DNA from: CALUVN01 sp944323595
GTDB lineage: Bacteria; Cyanobacteriota; Vampirovibrionia; Gastranaerophilales; Gastranaerophilaceae
DNA: 64,000 nucleotides
Direction of reading: 5' to 3'
Assembly (NCBI GenBank): GCA_963931255.1
Contig: OZ006972.1
Coordinates: 1,364,001-1,428,000 of the forward strand
Within the stretch, counting starts at the first letter, position 1, and every line of letters begins with the position of its first letter. A program made the position numbers and the translations under genes. The notes below the pieces were generated by a model. The model made no database searches. It was given only the letters and a program-made list of their open reading frames with translations, and was not told where the DNA came from. Of this stretch, positions 50,065 through 58,715 are shown piece after piece.

Positions 50065-52095
50065 ATGCAAGTTAGTGGAATTAAGAACAGTAACATGGGA
50101 CATCCTGTCGTGTTCGGGCGGCGTCCGACACGCGCTGAGGAACCATTTGTGCAAAGCACAATGAACAAAGCTTATGATTTTATGGGAACACAGGAGAGAG
50201 CTGTAATTACGCATGGGTCATGTTTTCCTGCTTATGACAGGAATACCAATATCGGCTCACCTTATGGCAACGGAGCAAAAGAATGGATGAAATTTCTTGC
50301 ATTATACGGATTTAATGCAGTGCAGCTCGGACCGGGCGGCGAATTGGAAAAAGGCGTAACATCTCCATATAAATCATCCGCTTTTGCAAAGAATAGATTA
50401 TTTATAGATTTACTTGATTTGACAGGTGACAGGTACGGAAATCTTTTGTCTAAGGAAACTTATAATAATGTAACAAAACCGCTTGAAGTCACCGATAAAA
50501 ATTATGAAATGACGGATTTTAATGCGGCAGATGCAACTTACGATATTGCGCTTAAAGAAGCGTATCAAAATTTCCGTAAAAATCTTGCCAAATGCCAGCC
50601 GCAGGCAATGGCACTTGATAGAGAATATCAGGTATTTTTAAAGAAAAATTCAGACCGTCTGTCAGATGAAGGGGTGTTTAAAGTTCTTTCAGACAAATAT
50701 GGTACTGATGATTACGAAAGCTGGTCTGATCTGGATCATCATCTGATAAGCCGTGTTGACAGCGGTGATGTTGATGCTGTCATTCATTACAAAGATTTAT
50801 ACAAATACAATAAAAATGCTATTGAGCAATATAAGTTTGAGCAATTTTTAATTACAAAACAAATCAAAGAAAACAAAGAGTGGCGTCAACAAATCGGGAT
50901 GAAAAATATTAATGACCTGCTTGTCGGCTGCTCAAAAATGGATGCCTGGCGCTATGAAGATGCATTTCTTGATGATTGGGAAATGGGCGCACGCGAAAAC
51001 AATAAACCGTCACAGCGCTGGGGAATAAAAGTTCTGGACCCTAAGAAAATTTTCAAAAACGGAAGATATGAATTAAATATCGGCGGAGAGTTTTTGAAAG
51101 AAAAAATAGAAGCCGCTTTAGAATTCAATGAAGGTATCAGAGTTGACCACGTAATGGGGCTTATTGAACCTTATATAATGAAGAAAAGCGCAAAAGACGA
51201 AGACTTCTTTACATATCCGCCGCATAATAAAAATAACAACATTGAAAAATATATATCTGAATTAAGAAATCCTGCAAATCCGTATGAAGAATATGATAAA
51301 TACTGGGATTATCCAAAACTTTTAGAGCACCTTGTGCTTCCGCTCTTTGAAAGCAAAGGCGTTCACAAAGAAGATGCGGTATGGGAAGATGTTTGCACTT
51401 ATCCTGACAGATTTAAACAGGTATATTCAAAACTTCAGCTTCCTAAAATAACAAATATTGATTGGGACAGAGCGGAAGATATAATTAATGAGGGCGGTCA
51501 TAATAATTGGTTTGTAATAAGCACCCACGATCAAGGGGCTACTATGAATTACCTGAAACGTATCGGCGACCTGCGAAATGGCGGTAAAGGCGAATACACA
51601 AGAGAATCAAGACCATGGAATGTTGATTATCTTGCAGGTTATTTGAACATGGATGACACCCGTCCTAATATTGCAAAAATACGCGAAGACCGTAAAAATC
51701 TTTATTTAAATAATGACAGGGAATGGACATTCGCAAAATTCTCAGAACTGTTGACAACACCGAAATTCCAGATTTCCCACGATGATTTGCTTGGAATTAC
51801 CGATGAAGATGCTGTCTATAATGTTCCCGGTACAAATAATGATAAAAACTGGAGAGAGAGAATAACACCTGATTTTCTGGAAAAATATTACGAAAATCTC
51901 TCGAGCGACAATCCTACAGCTTTAAATATGCCTGAACGTTTAAAAGAGGCTTTGCAGGCAAAAGTGGATATGCAGGTAAGAGCGCATAACTATGATGCAG
52001 ATTTCAAACGCGAAATCTACGAAAAAGCACAGCCTATCTTGAACGATTTAGACGTAATTATTGATATTTTGAAAGAAAAAGAACCGCAAAAATAA
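50065..52095 (+). CDS. GH77 4-alpha-glucanotransferase (MalQ-like) with FxG N-terminus
   Basis: 676 residues. GH77 enzymes transfer alpha-1,4-glucan segments in glycogen/maltodextrin metabolism. Visible motifs: NAVQLGPGG, SPYKSSAFAKNRLFIDL, IRVDHVMGL (nucleophile D361), WEDVCTYPDRF (acid/base E441, equivalent to AEDLG), STHDQGA (D489) and YNVPGTNNDKNWRERI. All three catalytic acids are present, so it is probably active although divergent. The first 20 residues end in HPVVFGRRP, the FxG segment shared with small unrelated proteins here and not part of the GH77 fold. Start: the ATG at 50065. Confidence 0.85.
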   Translation: MQVSGIKNSNMGHPVVFGRRPTRAEEPFVQSTMNKAYDFMGTQERAVITHGSCFPAYDRNTNIGSPYGNGAKEWMKFLALYGFNAVQLGPGGELEKGVTSPYKSSAFAKNRLFIDLLDLTGDRYGNLLSKETYNNVTKPLEVTDKNYEMTDFNAADATYDIALKEAYQNFRKNLAKCQPQAMALDREYQVFLKKNSDRLSDEGVFKVLSDKYGTDDYESWSDLDHHLISRVDSGDVDAVIHYKDLYKYNKNAIEQYKFEQFLITKQIKENKEWRQQIGMKNINDLLVGCSKMDAWRYEDAFLDDWEMGARENNKPSQRWGIKVLDPKKIFKNGRYELNIGGEFLKEKIEAALEFNEGIRVDHVMGLIEPYIMKKSAKDEDFFTYPPHNKNNNIEKYISELRNPANPYEEYDKYWDYPKLLEHLVLPLFESKGVHKEDAVWEDVCTYPDRFKQVYSKLQLPKITNIDWDRAEDIINEGGHNNWFVISTHDQGATMNYLKRIGDLRNGGKGEYTRESRPWNVDYLAGYLNMDDTRPNIAKIREDRKNLYLNNDREWTFAKFSELLTTPKFQISHDDLLGITDEDAVYNVPGTNNDKNWRERITPDFLEKYYENLSSDNPTALNMPERLKEALQAKVDMQVRAHNYDADFKREIYEKAQPILNDLDVIIDILKEKEPQK

Positions 52096-52106
52096 TCAAT
52101 TAATTT

Positions 52107-52955
52107 TTAATTTTTTTCAACAGCGCTGCCTGCTTCATAACCCGGAACAGTCAAAACTGCAGGTACAAATCTTGCAACTGCTGACCAGAAAGTTGATTTT
52201 GGCGCCATTATAGATGCTGCAAGGCAGACATCATCAAGGTGCGGTGCAAAATCTGTCGGTTTTATATCCCTGTCAATTTCTTTTTTATAAATTTTTTCAT
52301 TAATAAAATTAGACACTTTGTTGCCTGTAACAATTCCTGTACCGAGTGCAGCCACGGTTACGGCAAGTGTAGGAATGGCTTTTATAACTCCGTTTATAAT
52401 CTTTGCCGGTCTGTTTGTGTTTTTCAGTTGCGGCATTGCTTCAGTGACAATTTTTTGAATACTTTTTCCTGATTTTAACTTCATATCGGAATAAACAAGT
52501 CCTGTACCGCCTATAGCTCCTATTGGTATTAAAATATTACCGACAAGCTGATTTAAACTTTCACGTGCTTTAGCTTTAATATTCTTTTTGTCATCGGTAA
52601 TTGCACCGCCGGCAAACCCTCCTGCAACTGATGAAGTACCCAGTGCAAGAATTTCACCGGTTTCATATTTAACTTTTTTGTCTTTGTTAATATTGAAAAT
52701 AGCCCAATCTTTCATTTTAGACGAGAGGATTTTCATTGGATTTAAAGAATACCCCTGTTTTTTTGCAATAATTGCGGTTGTAGTGGCTACACCTAATGCT
52801 GCTCCTAAAAAAGCTCCGGCTTTTACATGTCTTTTTTCTGTTTGCAGTTCGGATGCCTCAAATTTTTGTTGTTGATTATTGTTAGATTTTTTAAAATTGT
52901 TATATGCAGATCCGCTGTTTAAGGTTTTATAATTTGTAACAGATTGAACTACCAT
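52107..52955 (-). CDS. Membrane protein of unknown function, Asn/Gln-rich N-terminus
   Basis: 282 residues. A polar Asn/Gln/Ser-rich N-terminus ending QQQKFEASE (a weak variant of the FxG segment) precedes four to five Gly/Ala-rich hydrophobic helices (AGAFLGAALGVATTTAII, GTSSVAGGFAGGAI, ILIPIGAIGGTGLVY, AIPTLAVTVAALGTGIVTG). The end is AVLTVPGYEAGSAVEKN. No family is recognised. It converges on the GH77 gene with an 11-nt gap, so co-regulation is not implied. Confidence 0.65.
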   Translation of the reverse strand: MVVQSVTNYKTLNSGSAYNNFKKSNNNQQQKFEASELQTEKRHVKAGAFLGAALGVATTTAIIAKKQGYSLNPMKILSSKMKDWAIFNINKDKKVKYETGEILALGTSSVAGGFAGGAITDDKKNIKAKARESLNQLVGNILIPIGAIGGTGLVYSDMKLKSGKSIQKIVTEAMPQLKNTNRPAKIINGVIKAIPTLAVTVAALGTGIVTGNKVSNFINEKIYKKEIDRDIKPTDFAPHLDDVCLAASIMAPKSTFWSAVARFVPAVLTVPGYEAGSAVEKN

Positions 52956-53218
52956 AATGTCATCTTCTTTCTTCTATATGATAACATAAAACACGTAAAA
53001 AAAACTATTGCTAATTTAGATGAAAAATTAACAAAACTTAATTATTATCTGTGTTAAACTAATAAACAGTGTAAATGTTAAGCAAGATTTACAATGCTCG
53101 AAACTTAGTTATATCAGTAGAAAACACCCTTTAGTCTAACATATAAGAATTTATTCAGGCAAATTTTTATATTTACGTCCATTAAGTAGCATGTGATATG
53201 TGTGGAAAATTTTAAAGT

Positions 53219-54790
53219 ATGCCGACAACAATTCAACCGACTCTAATTAATGCAAACCCTCAAACTATAAAACAGTATTCAATTCCTCGCAGATTTGTAC
53301 GCGGTTTGGCGAGTCATACAATGGCGCCGTTGATTTTGCTGGAGGCTTTTGTCACTGGCGGCAGAACCATTCAGGCATATAACAGAGGCGGTTATGAAGA
53401 GGCAAGAGAACGTTTTACGGAAGAGTCTATCGGTGCATTTTTCTGGTTTTGCGGAGTCAAAGCTTTTAATGCGATGAATGATTATTTTGGTAAAATGCTT
53501 TTGAAACTTCCAACAGCAGCTTTTGATGTCGGTAAAGATAAAGTAAGAAATCCTCTTGAAAACTTTATTCGTAAATATCCTAAATTTACTAATAAAACTT
53601 TAGGTATTTTTAAATGCATGAAAGTCGGTTCAAGTATATTGCTTGCAAACGCACTAGTAGGTTTTGTCGTCCCTAAAATTAACCAGCATATAACCGCTCA
53701 AATACACGAAAAACGTATGGAAGAGATGAAAGAAAATCCGAGAAAATACGTTTTTGCAAACTCCCGTGTTAAATTGAAAAATTATATAGATAAGATAAAT
53801 AATAAAGAAAATGATTTGACATTTGAAGGCGGCGGCGTTCAAACAATGCTTGCGCTGGCTCATAACTTTGAGAACAATCCGACTTATCAGCTTTTGTCAA
53901 CAGATGTTGGTATTGCCGGCGGTCGTGCGATAAGTTCAAGAAACAACCATGAAAGAACAGAAGTTCTCTGGCGTGACCTGTCATCAATATATTTCTATAT
54001 GTTTAATATGCCGAATATGAACAGATGGCTTAATATGCTGGAACAGGGCGGACGTAAAACAAGACTTAATCCTGTTGCTGCAAAACAAATCCATGATGTA
54101 ATGATGCAGACACTTAAAGATAACGGCGGGACAATGAAACCGGACAAGTTTGCAGAATTAATTTACGGTGACAGCCATAAATCGCATCTTATTTCTGCTT
54201 CTATGTCAAGAAAATTCAAACACGGTATAATTAATCTGGAAGACTTCATTGAAACTGTAAAAGCAGATTTTCCTGCTGATGCTTCAAAATATGAAACTAT
54301 TGCAAGAAAAATGTCAAAATTGCAACCGCCTCTTGAAGGTGTTGATATTTTGACCAAAACACAGGTAAAAGACATATTCCGCGGCGGAATTTTGAATTCT
54401 CCGGAATTTATAGATAATATTTATAATATTGAAACAGGCGGTGCACACTGTGATCCGTTTGCGTATGTAAATAACAAACATCTGGAAACATTGAAAGAAG
54501 ATGTTTACCATTATGCAAAACATGTGGTTAAAGAAGCCAAAGAAGCCGGTGTTGATGTAACAGAAAAATTATTGAAAAAAATCAATTATAAAAACTTTGC
54601 ATTTAATATGTTTAACTGGGGAGTTGGTTTTGCAATATCAGCAACATTCCTGTCAACAGTTATCCCGAAAGTTCAGTACTGGATAACAAAAGTAACAACC
54701 GGACAGAATGAATTCCCGGGAACCGCTGATTATTCCGCTGAAAAACTTGCAGAGGCCTCTAAAAACAATAAACCTAAACAAGCAGCTTAA
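53219..54790 (+). CDS. Membrane protein of unknown function
   Basis: 523 residues. The N-terminus MPTTIQPTLINANPQTIKQYS is polar and Asn/Gln/Thr rich, like the leads of the FxG proteins but without the motif. Hydrophobic segments lie near 34-47, 70-90, 138-155 and 490-512 (FNWGVGFAISATFLSTVIP). A large central soluble region of about 300 residues carries a GGRKTRLNP segment and histidines but no known motif. There is no good ribosome site. It may be part of a lineage-specific envelope system with its neighbour at 52107-52955. Confidence 0.6.
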   Translation: MPTTIQPTLINANPQTIKQYSIPRRFVRGLASHTMAPLILLEAFVTGGRTIQAYNRGGYEEARERFTEESIGAFFWFCGVKAFNAMNDYFGKMLLKLPTAAFDVGKDKVRNPLENFIRKYPKFTNKTLGIFKCMKVGSSILLANALVGFVVPKINQHITAQIHEKRMEEMKENPRKYVFANSRVKLKNYIDKINNKENDLTFEGGGVQTMLALAHNFENNPTYQLLSTDVGIAGGRAISSRNNHERTEVLWRDLSSIYFYMFNMPNMNRWLNMLEQGGRKTRLNPVAAKQIHDVMMQTLKDNGGTMKPDKFAELIYGDSHKSHLISASMSRKFKHGIINLEDFIETVKADFPADASKYETIARKMSKLQPPLEGVDILTKTQVKDIFRGGILNSPEFIDNIYNIETGGAHCDPFAYVNNKHLETLKEDVYHYAKHVVKEAKEAGVDVTEKLLKKINYKNFAFNMFNWGVGFAISATFLSTVIPKVQYWITKVTTGQNEFPGTADYSAEKLAEASKNNKPKQAA

Positions 54791-54871
54791 TTTTTTTGTA
54801 AAATCAGCCTGAATTCGCTCTTGTAAAATAATTTTGCCTGTGCGATAATTTTGTCATCGGAAAGGGAAATA

Positions 54872-55507
54872 ATGGCAAATACATTAGTTTATTTATTAGA
54901 TAATAAAATCTATATAAATTTAACAAACAGATGCACAAACAATTGTATTTTTTGCCTGAGAAATGACAAAGATGATGTTTGCGGTCAGAAGCTATGGCTT
55001 GATACGGAAGATTTTGCAGCATCAGATGTCATTGAACAATTCCAAAGTGTTTTAAAAAAAGCAGGAACTTCTTTTAAAAATGAAGCGGTATTTTGCGGCT
55101 ATGGAGAACCGCTTTTGAAATTAGAAATCCTCAAAGAAACTGCCGGATGGATTAAGAAAAATTACCCCGAAATTAAAACGAGAATAAATACAAACGGGCA
55201 TGCAAATTTTGTTTATAAGAAAAATATTGTACCGGAACTTGCCGGTTTGATTGATGAAATTTCAGTAAGTCTTAATGCCCCGACAGGTGAAGAATATGAT
55301 GAACTTTCCCGTCCGAAATTTGAACACGCTTATGAGGAGGTTAAAAACTTTATAAAGTGTTGTTCTGATGCAGGGATTAAAACTGTTACCAGTATTGTAG
55401 AAAATTATAAAGGCAGACATCTTGATATTGAAGCTTGTCAAAAAATCAGTGAAGATTTAGGCGCAAAACTTCGAGTCAGAGAATGGATTCCTAACGGTTA
55501 TTCATAA
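54872..55507 (+). CDS. Radical SAM protein, TatD-associated type
   Basis: 211 residues from the ATG at 54872, preceded by AAAGGGAA; a TTG at 54851 is in frame but less likely. The cluster motif is NRCTNNCIFCLR (CxxxCxxC) within the first 30 residues, then FCGYGEPLLKLEIL, RINTNGHAN and DEISVSLNAPTGEEYDELSRP. The short length and YLLDNKIYINLTNRCTN beginning fit the small radical SAM proteins usually found next to tatD; no tatD is seen here. The substrate is unknown. Two small FxG genes follow at 14 nt, so it heads a likely operon. Confidence 0.85.
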   Translation: MANTLVYLLDNKIYINLTNRCTNNCIFCLRNDKDDVCGQKLWLDTEDFAASDVIEQFQSVLKKAGTSFKNEAVFCGYGEPLLKLEILKETAGWIKKNYPEIKTRINTNGHANFVYKKNIVPELAGLIDEISVSLNAPTGEEYDELSRPKFEHAYEEVKNFIKCCSDAGIKTVTSIVENYKGRHLDIEACQKISEDLGAKLRVREWIPNGYS

Positions 55508-55521
55508 GGAGTAAAACAGAT

Positions 55522-55935
55522 ATGCAGTTACAAAATATTTCAAACATACAAAACAATAAACAAAATTTTCAAGGCAAATTAAATATTACCCCCGGAGATT
55601 TAAGTTATCTCCCCGCTAAATATGTAAGAAAAGCCTATAATGCAATGGAATCAAAAATTAAAGATAAACCGTTTGATTTGTTTATTAAACAAAACCATCA
55701 GGATAGAACAGTTAGTATAATAGCACAAAAAGAAAGCGAAGCTTTAAAAAAGAATGCATTGAAAACGGAACATTTTGTAAGTGCAGATGCAGATTTATAT
55801 GAAAGTGTAGCCAACCTTGTAATTCGTGAACACGAAGAAAAATTGGCAAAACAACCTAAAACTTTTAAAGAAAAATTGCAAAATTTTTTAAAAAAAGCAG
55901 GAGATAAATTTCTTGAAGTCATGGAGATTAAATAA
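55522..55935 (+). CDS. Small FxG-motif protein (first of a paralogous pair)
   Basis: 137 residues, soluble, predicted alpha/beta. The N-terminus is Asn/Gln-rich and ends in NKQNFQGKLNI, the FxG segment. The body has a segment DLFIKQNHQDRTVSIIAQKES that aligns with NIFVKSHRDSLMVTAAKTKH of the next gene, so the two are paralogues. A basic amphipathic C-terminal helix (KEKLQNFLKKAGDKFLE) follows. AAGGAG precedes the ATG. Function unknown. Confidence 0.72.
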   Translation: MQLQNISNIQNNKQNFQGKLNITPGDLSYLPAKYVRKAYNAMESKIKDKPFDLFIKQNHQDRTVSIIAQKESEALKKNALKTEHFVSADADLYESVANLVIREHEEKLAKQPKTFKEKLQNFLKKAGDKFLEVMEIK

Positions 55936-55957
55936 AGATTTCAATCGGAGATAATAT

Positions 55958-56362
55958 ATGCGGACAGAAAATATTACAAAGCAAAATTTTCAAGGGAAAG
56001 CTATTTATATCAGAGGGAAATATGATTATCCGGCAAGCAAAGAAATAGAAAAAGCCGTCAAACAGCTTAATAATATGAATATTATAAAAAATAACGACTT
56101 CAATATTTTTGTTAAAAGTCACAGAGACAGTTTAATGGTTACCGCAGCAAAGACAAAGCACGAGGCAGAAAATTACGGATTTGACTATAAATCACCAAAA
56201 GCAACAAGCATTAACACAAGTGCTTACCACGAATCAATTGTAGGAACTGCAAAGTTTGCGGCTTTAAATCACAGACAAAAATTAGCACAGCAACAAGAAG
56301 AATGTGTAAAGACAAAACAAACATTAACACGAAAAATCAAAAATTTATTCACTAAAAAATAA
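55958..56362 (+). CDS. Small FxG-motif protein (second of a paralogous pair)
   Basis: 134 residues. MRTENITKQNFQGKAIYI carries the FxG segment in nearly the same words (QNFQGK) as the preceding gene. The core shares FN/D-x-F-V-K-x-H/N-x-D with its paralogue, and the two have matching basic C-terminal helices (TLTRKIKNLFTKK). It lies 22 nt after the first copy. Probably a duplication with divergence; function unknown. Confidence 0.72.
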   Translation: MRTENITKQNFQGKAIYIRGKYDYPASKEIEKAVKQLNNMNIIKNNDFNIFVKSHRDSLMVTAAKTKHEAENYGFDYKSPKATSINTSAYHESIVGTAKFAALNHRQKLAQQQEECVKTKQTLTRKIKNLFTKK

Positions 56363-56402
56363 ACATGAGAACCTAAAAATTACGAAGAAAGGACGTAAAA
56401 AG

Positions 56403-58565
56403 ATGAGCATTTTAGACAAAATCATGAAACCGAAATCCATCGCGGTTATCGGTGCGTCAACAAAAGAACACACAATCGGGTCAGATATAATGAAACGATT
56501 GCAGGAATACAAATTCAACGGTAAAATTTATCCGGTTAACCCTAAAGGCGGAATTATCGAAGGTTTGCAGGCATATACAACCGTAAACGAAATTCCGGGA
56601 GATGTTGACCTTGCAATTATCGTTGTAAATTCTAAATTTGTTTTATCAACTATTGATCAGTGCAATGAAAAAGGCATTAAAGGTCTTTGCATTATCACAG
56701 CAGGTTTCAAAGAAACAGGCAAAGAGGGTGCAGAACTTGAAAAACAATTAGTTGAAAAAATTAAAGAATACGGTATGAGATGTGTTGGTCCAAACTGCCT
56801 CGGTGTTGTAAACACTAATCCAGAAATCAGAATGGACGGATGCTTTGCAGAATCACTTCCTGAACGCGGAAACATCGGTTTCGTTTCACAATCAGGTGCA
56901 CTCGGCGGCGGTATTTTGAACATCTTAAAAGACCTTAACCTCGGTTTTGCACAATTTATTTCAATTGGTAATCAGGCTGATGTTAACGCTGAAACTGCTA
57001 TTGAATACTGGGAAAACGATGATGACGTTAAACAAATTCTTTTGTATATGGAATCAATCCAAAACCCTTCAAACTTCAGAAAATTAGCATCAAGAGTATC
57101 TAAAAAGAAACCTATTCTTGCATTGAAATCAGGACGTTCAGCAGCAGGTGCAAGCGCAGCATCATCACACACAGGTTCACTTGCTGGTGCCGATAAAGCA
57201 GCAGCAGCTTTGTTGCAGCAATCAGGCGTAATCAGAGAATTTTCTCTTCAAAACCTGTTTGAAACAGCAAAAGTATTTGCAAACTGCCCTATCCCGAAAG
57301 GTGACAGAGTAGCTATCATCACAAACTCAGGCGGTCCTGGTATCATGGCAACCGATGCTGTATGTGAATACGGTATGCAAATGGCTAAAATTTCTGATGC
57401 TACAAAAGAAAAATTGAGAAGCTTCTTACCTGCAGCAGCATCAGTTAAAAACCCTATCGATATGATTGCATCTGCTCCTATCGAACACTACAAACAAACT
57501 CTTGAAACAGTTATTGCTGATGAAAACGTTGATATGATTATCACAATCTATCTTCCGTTCCTTGGCTTGAAAGATATTGATGTAGCGGAAGCTTTGATGG
57601 AAATTAAGGCTAAAAATCCGCAAAAACCGGTTATCGGCGTATTTATGACCAAGAACGAATTCTTCTCAAAACTTTCTGATATGAACGTTAATATGCCGTT
57701 CTTTATGTACGCAGAACAAGCAGCTGACGGTTTGAACAGATTGAATCAACAAAGACTCTGGATGGAAAGACCTGAAGGTAAAATCCCTTGCTACGATGTA
57801 GACAGAGCTAAAGTTGAAAGCATTATCAGAAATTCTATTCAAGAGGGCCGTGCTCAATTAACAACTCTTGAATCAATCGACGTACTTCAAGCATACGGAA
57901 TCCGTGCTTGCAAATACGGTCTTGCAACAAACGAAGAAGAAGTTGTTGAACTCGGTAACTCAATCGGCTACCCTGTAGTTATGAAAATGACTTCAAAAAC
58001 TACATCACACAAAACCGATGTAGGCGGTGTTGTTGTAAACATCAAATCAGAAGAACAATTGAGAAAAGAATACAAAGGTCTGCTTGAAAGATTGGAAGCA
58101 AAAGGCTTGCTCGACGGACTTGAGGGCGTAATTATTCAGGAAATGGTAAAAGGTAACCGCGAAATGGTTTGCGGTATCGCAACAGATCCTCAATACGGCC
58201 CTATGATGATGTTCGGTCTAGGCGGTGTATTCGTAGAAGTTATGAAAGATGTAACATTCAGAATTGCTCCTTTGACAGATGTTGATGCTGAAGAAATGAT
58301 TAAATCAGTAAAAGCATACAAACTGTTAGAAGGTGCAAGAGGTACAAAACCAGCACAAATCGGACAAATTCAAGAAACATTACTCAGATTGTCACAACTC
58401 GTTAATGACTTCAAATTCATTGACGAACTCGATATCAACCCGCTTTTGATTTCAGAAGCAACAGGCGAAGGTATCGCAGTAGACGGACGTATCAAAGTAA
58501 GAATTGAAGAAGCAAAAGAAGCTTTGAACTGCACTTGCAGCGGACAATGCTCACTTTGCCACTAA
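56403..58565 (+). CDS. ADP-forming acyl-CoA (acetate-CoA) synthetase, fused subunits
   Basis: 720 residues: a CoA-binding/ligase half (alpha) followed by an ATP-grasp half (beta). It converts acyl-CoA, ADP and phosphate to the acid, CoA and ATP, a substrate-level phosphorylation step of fermenters. Visible: IAVIGASTKEHTIGSDI, FVSQSGALGGG, phospho-acceptor His256 in SSHTGSLAGADK, then GYPVVMKMTSKTTSHKTDVGGV and MVCGIATDPQYGPMMMFGLGGVFVE of ATP-grasp. There is no acetyltransferase domain, which argues against PatZ-type enzymes. The end CTCSGQCSLCH is an extra four-Cys tail. AAAGGACG precedes the ATG; codon use is even, as in highly expressed genes. Confidence 0.92.
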   Translation: MSILDKIMKPKSIAVIGASTKEHTIGSDIMKRLQEYKFNGKIYPVNPKGGIIEGLQAYTTVNEIPGDVDLAIIVVNSKFVLSTIDQCNEKGIKGLCIITAGFKETGKEGAELEKQLVEKIKEYGMRCVGPNCLGVVNTNPEIRMDGCFAESLPERGNIGFVSQSGALGGGILNILKDLNLGFAQFISIGNQADVNAETAIEYWENDDDVKQILLYMESIQNPSNFRKLASRVSKKKPILALKSGRSAAGASAASSHTGSLAGADKAAAALLQQSGVIREFSLQNLFETAKVFANCPIPKGDRVAIITNSGGPGIMATDAVCEYGMQMAKISDATKEKLRSFLPAAASVKNPIDMIASAPIEHYKQTLETVIADENVDMIITIYLPFLGLKDIDVAEALMEIKAKNPQKPVIGVFMTKNEFFSKLSDMNVNMPFFMYAEQAADGLNRLNQQRLWMERPEGKIPCYDVDRAKVESIIRNSIQEGRAQLTTLESIDVLQAYGIRACKYGLATNEEEVVELGNSIGYPVVMKMTSKTTSHKTDVGGVVVNIKSEEQLRKEYKGLLERLEAKGLLDGLEGVIIQEMVKGNREMVCGIATDPQYGPMMMFGLGGVFVEVMKDVTFRIAPLTDVDAEEMIKSVKAYKLLEGARGTKPAQIGQIQETLLRLSQLVNDFKFIDELDINPLLISEATGEGIAVDGRIKVRIEEAKEALNCTCSGQCSLCH

Positions 58566-58590
58566 TCCGTAGATAACAATAAATTTACAC

Positions 58591-58631
58591 AAAAGACACG
58601 CAGAGGTTTATTCCTTGCGTGTCTTTTTTTT
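58591..58631 (+). terminator. Terminator of the acyl-CoA synthetase gene
   Basis: AAAAGACACGCA / TGCGTGTCTTTTTTTT hairpin with a 13-base loop and a long T-run. Confidence 0.9.
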
Positions 58632-58715
58632 CTACAGTCAATTTTTCAAAACAAAATGTTTTTATTAAATCATAAGGGGAATTTAATAAAAACACAAAAA
58701 AGGGAATAGGGGAAA

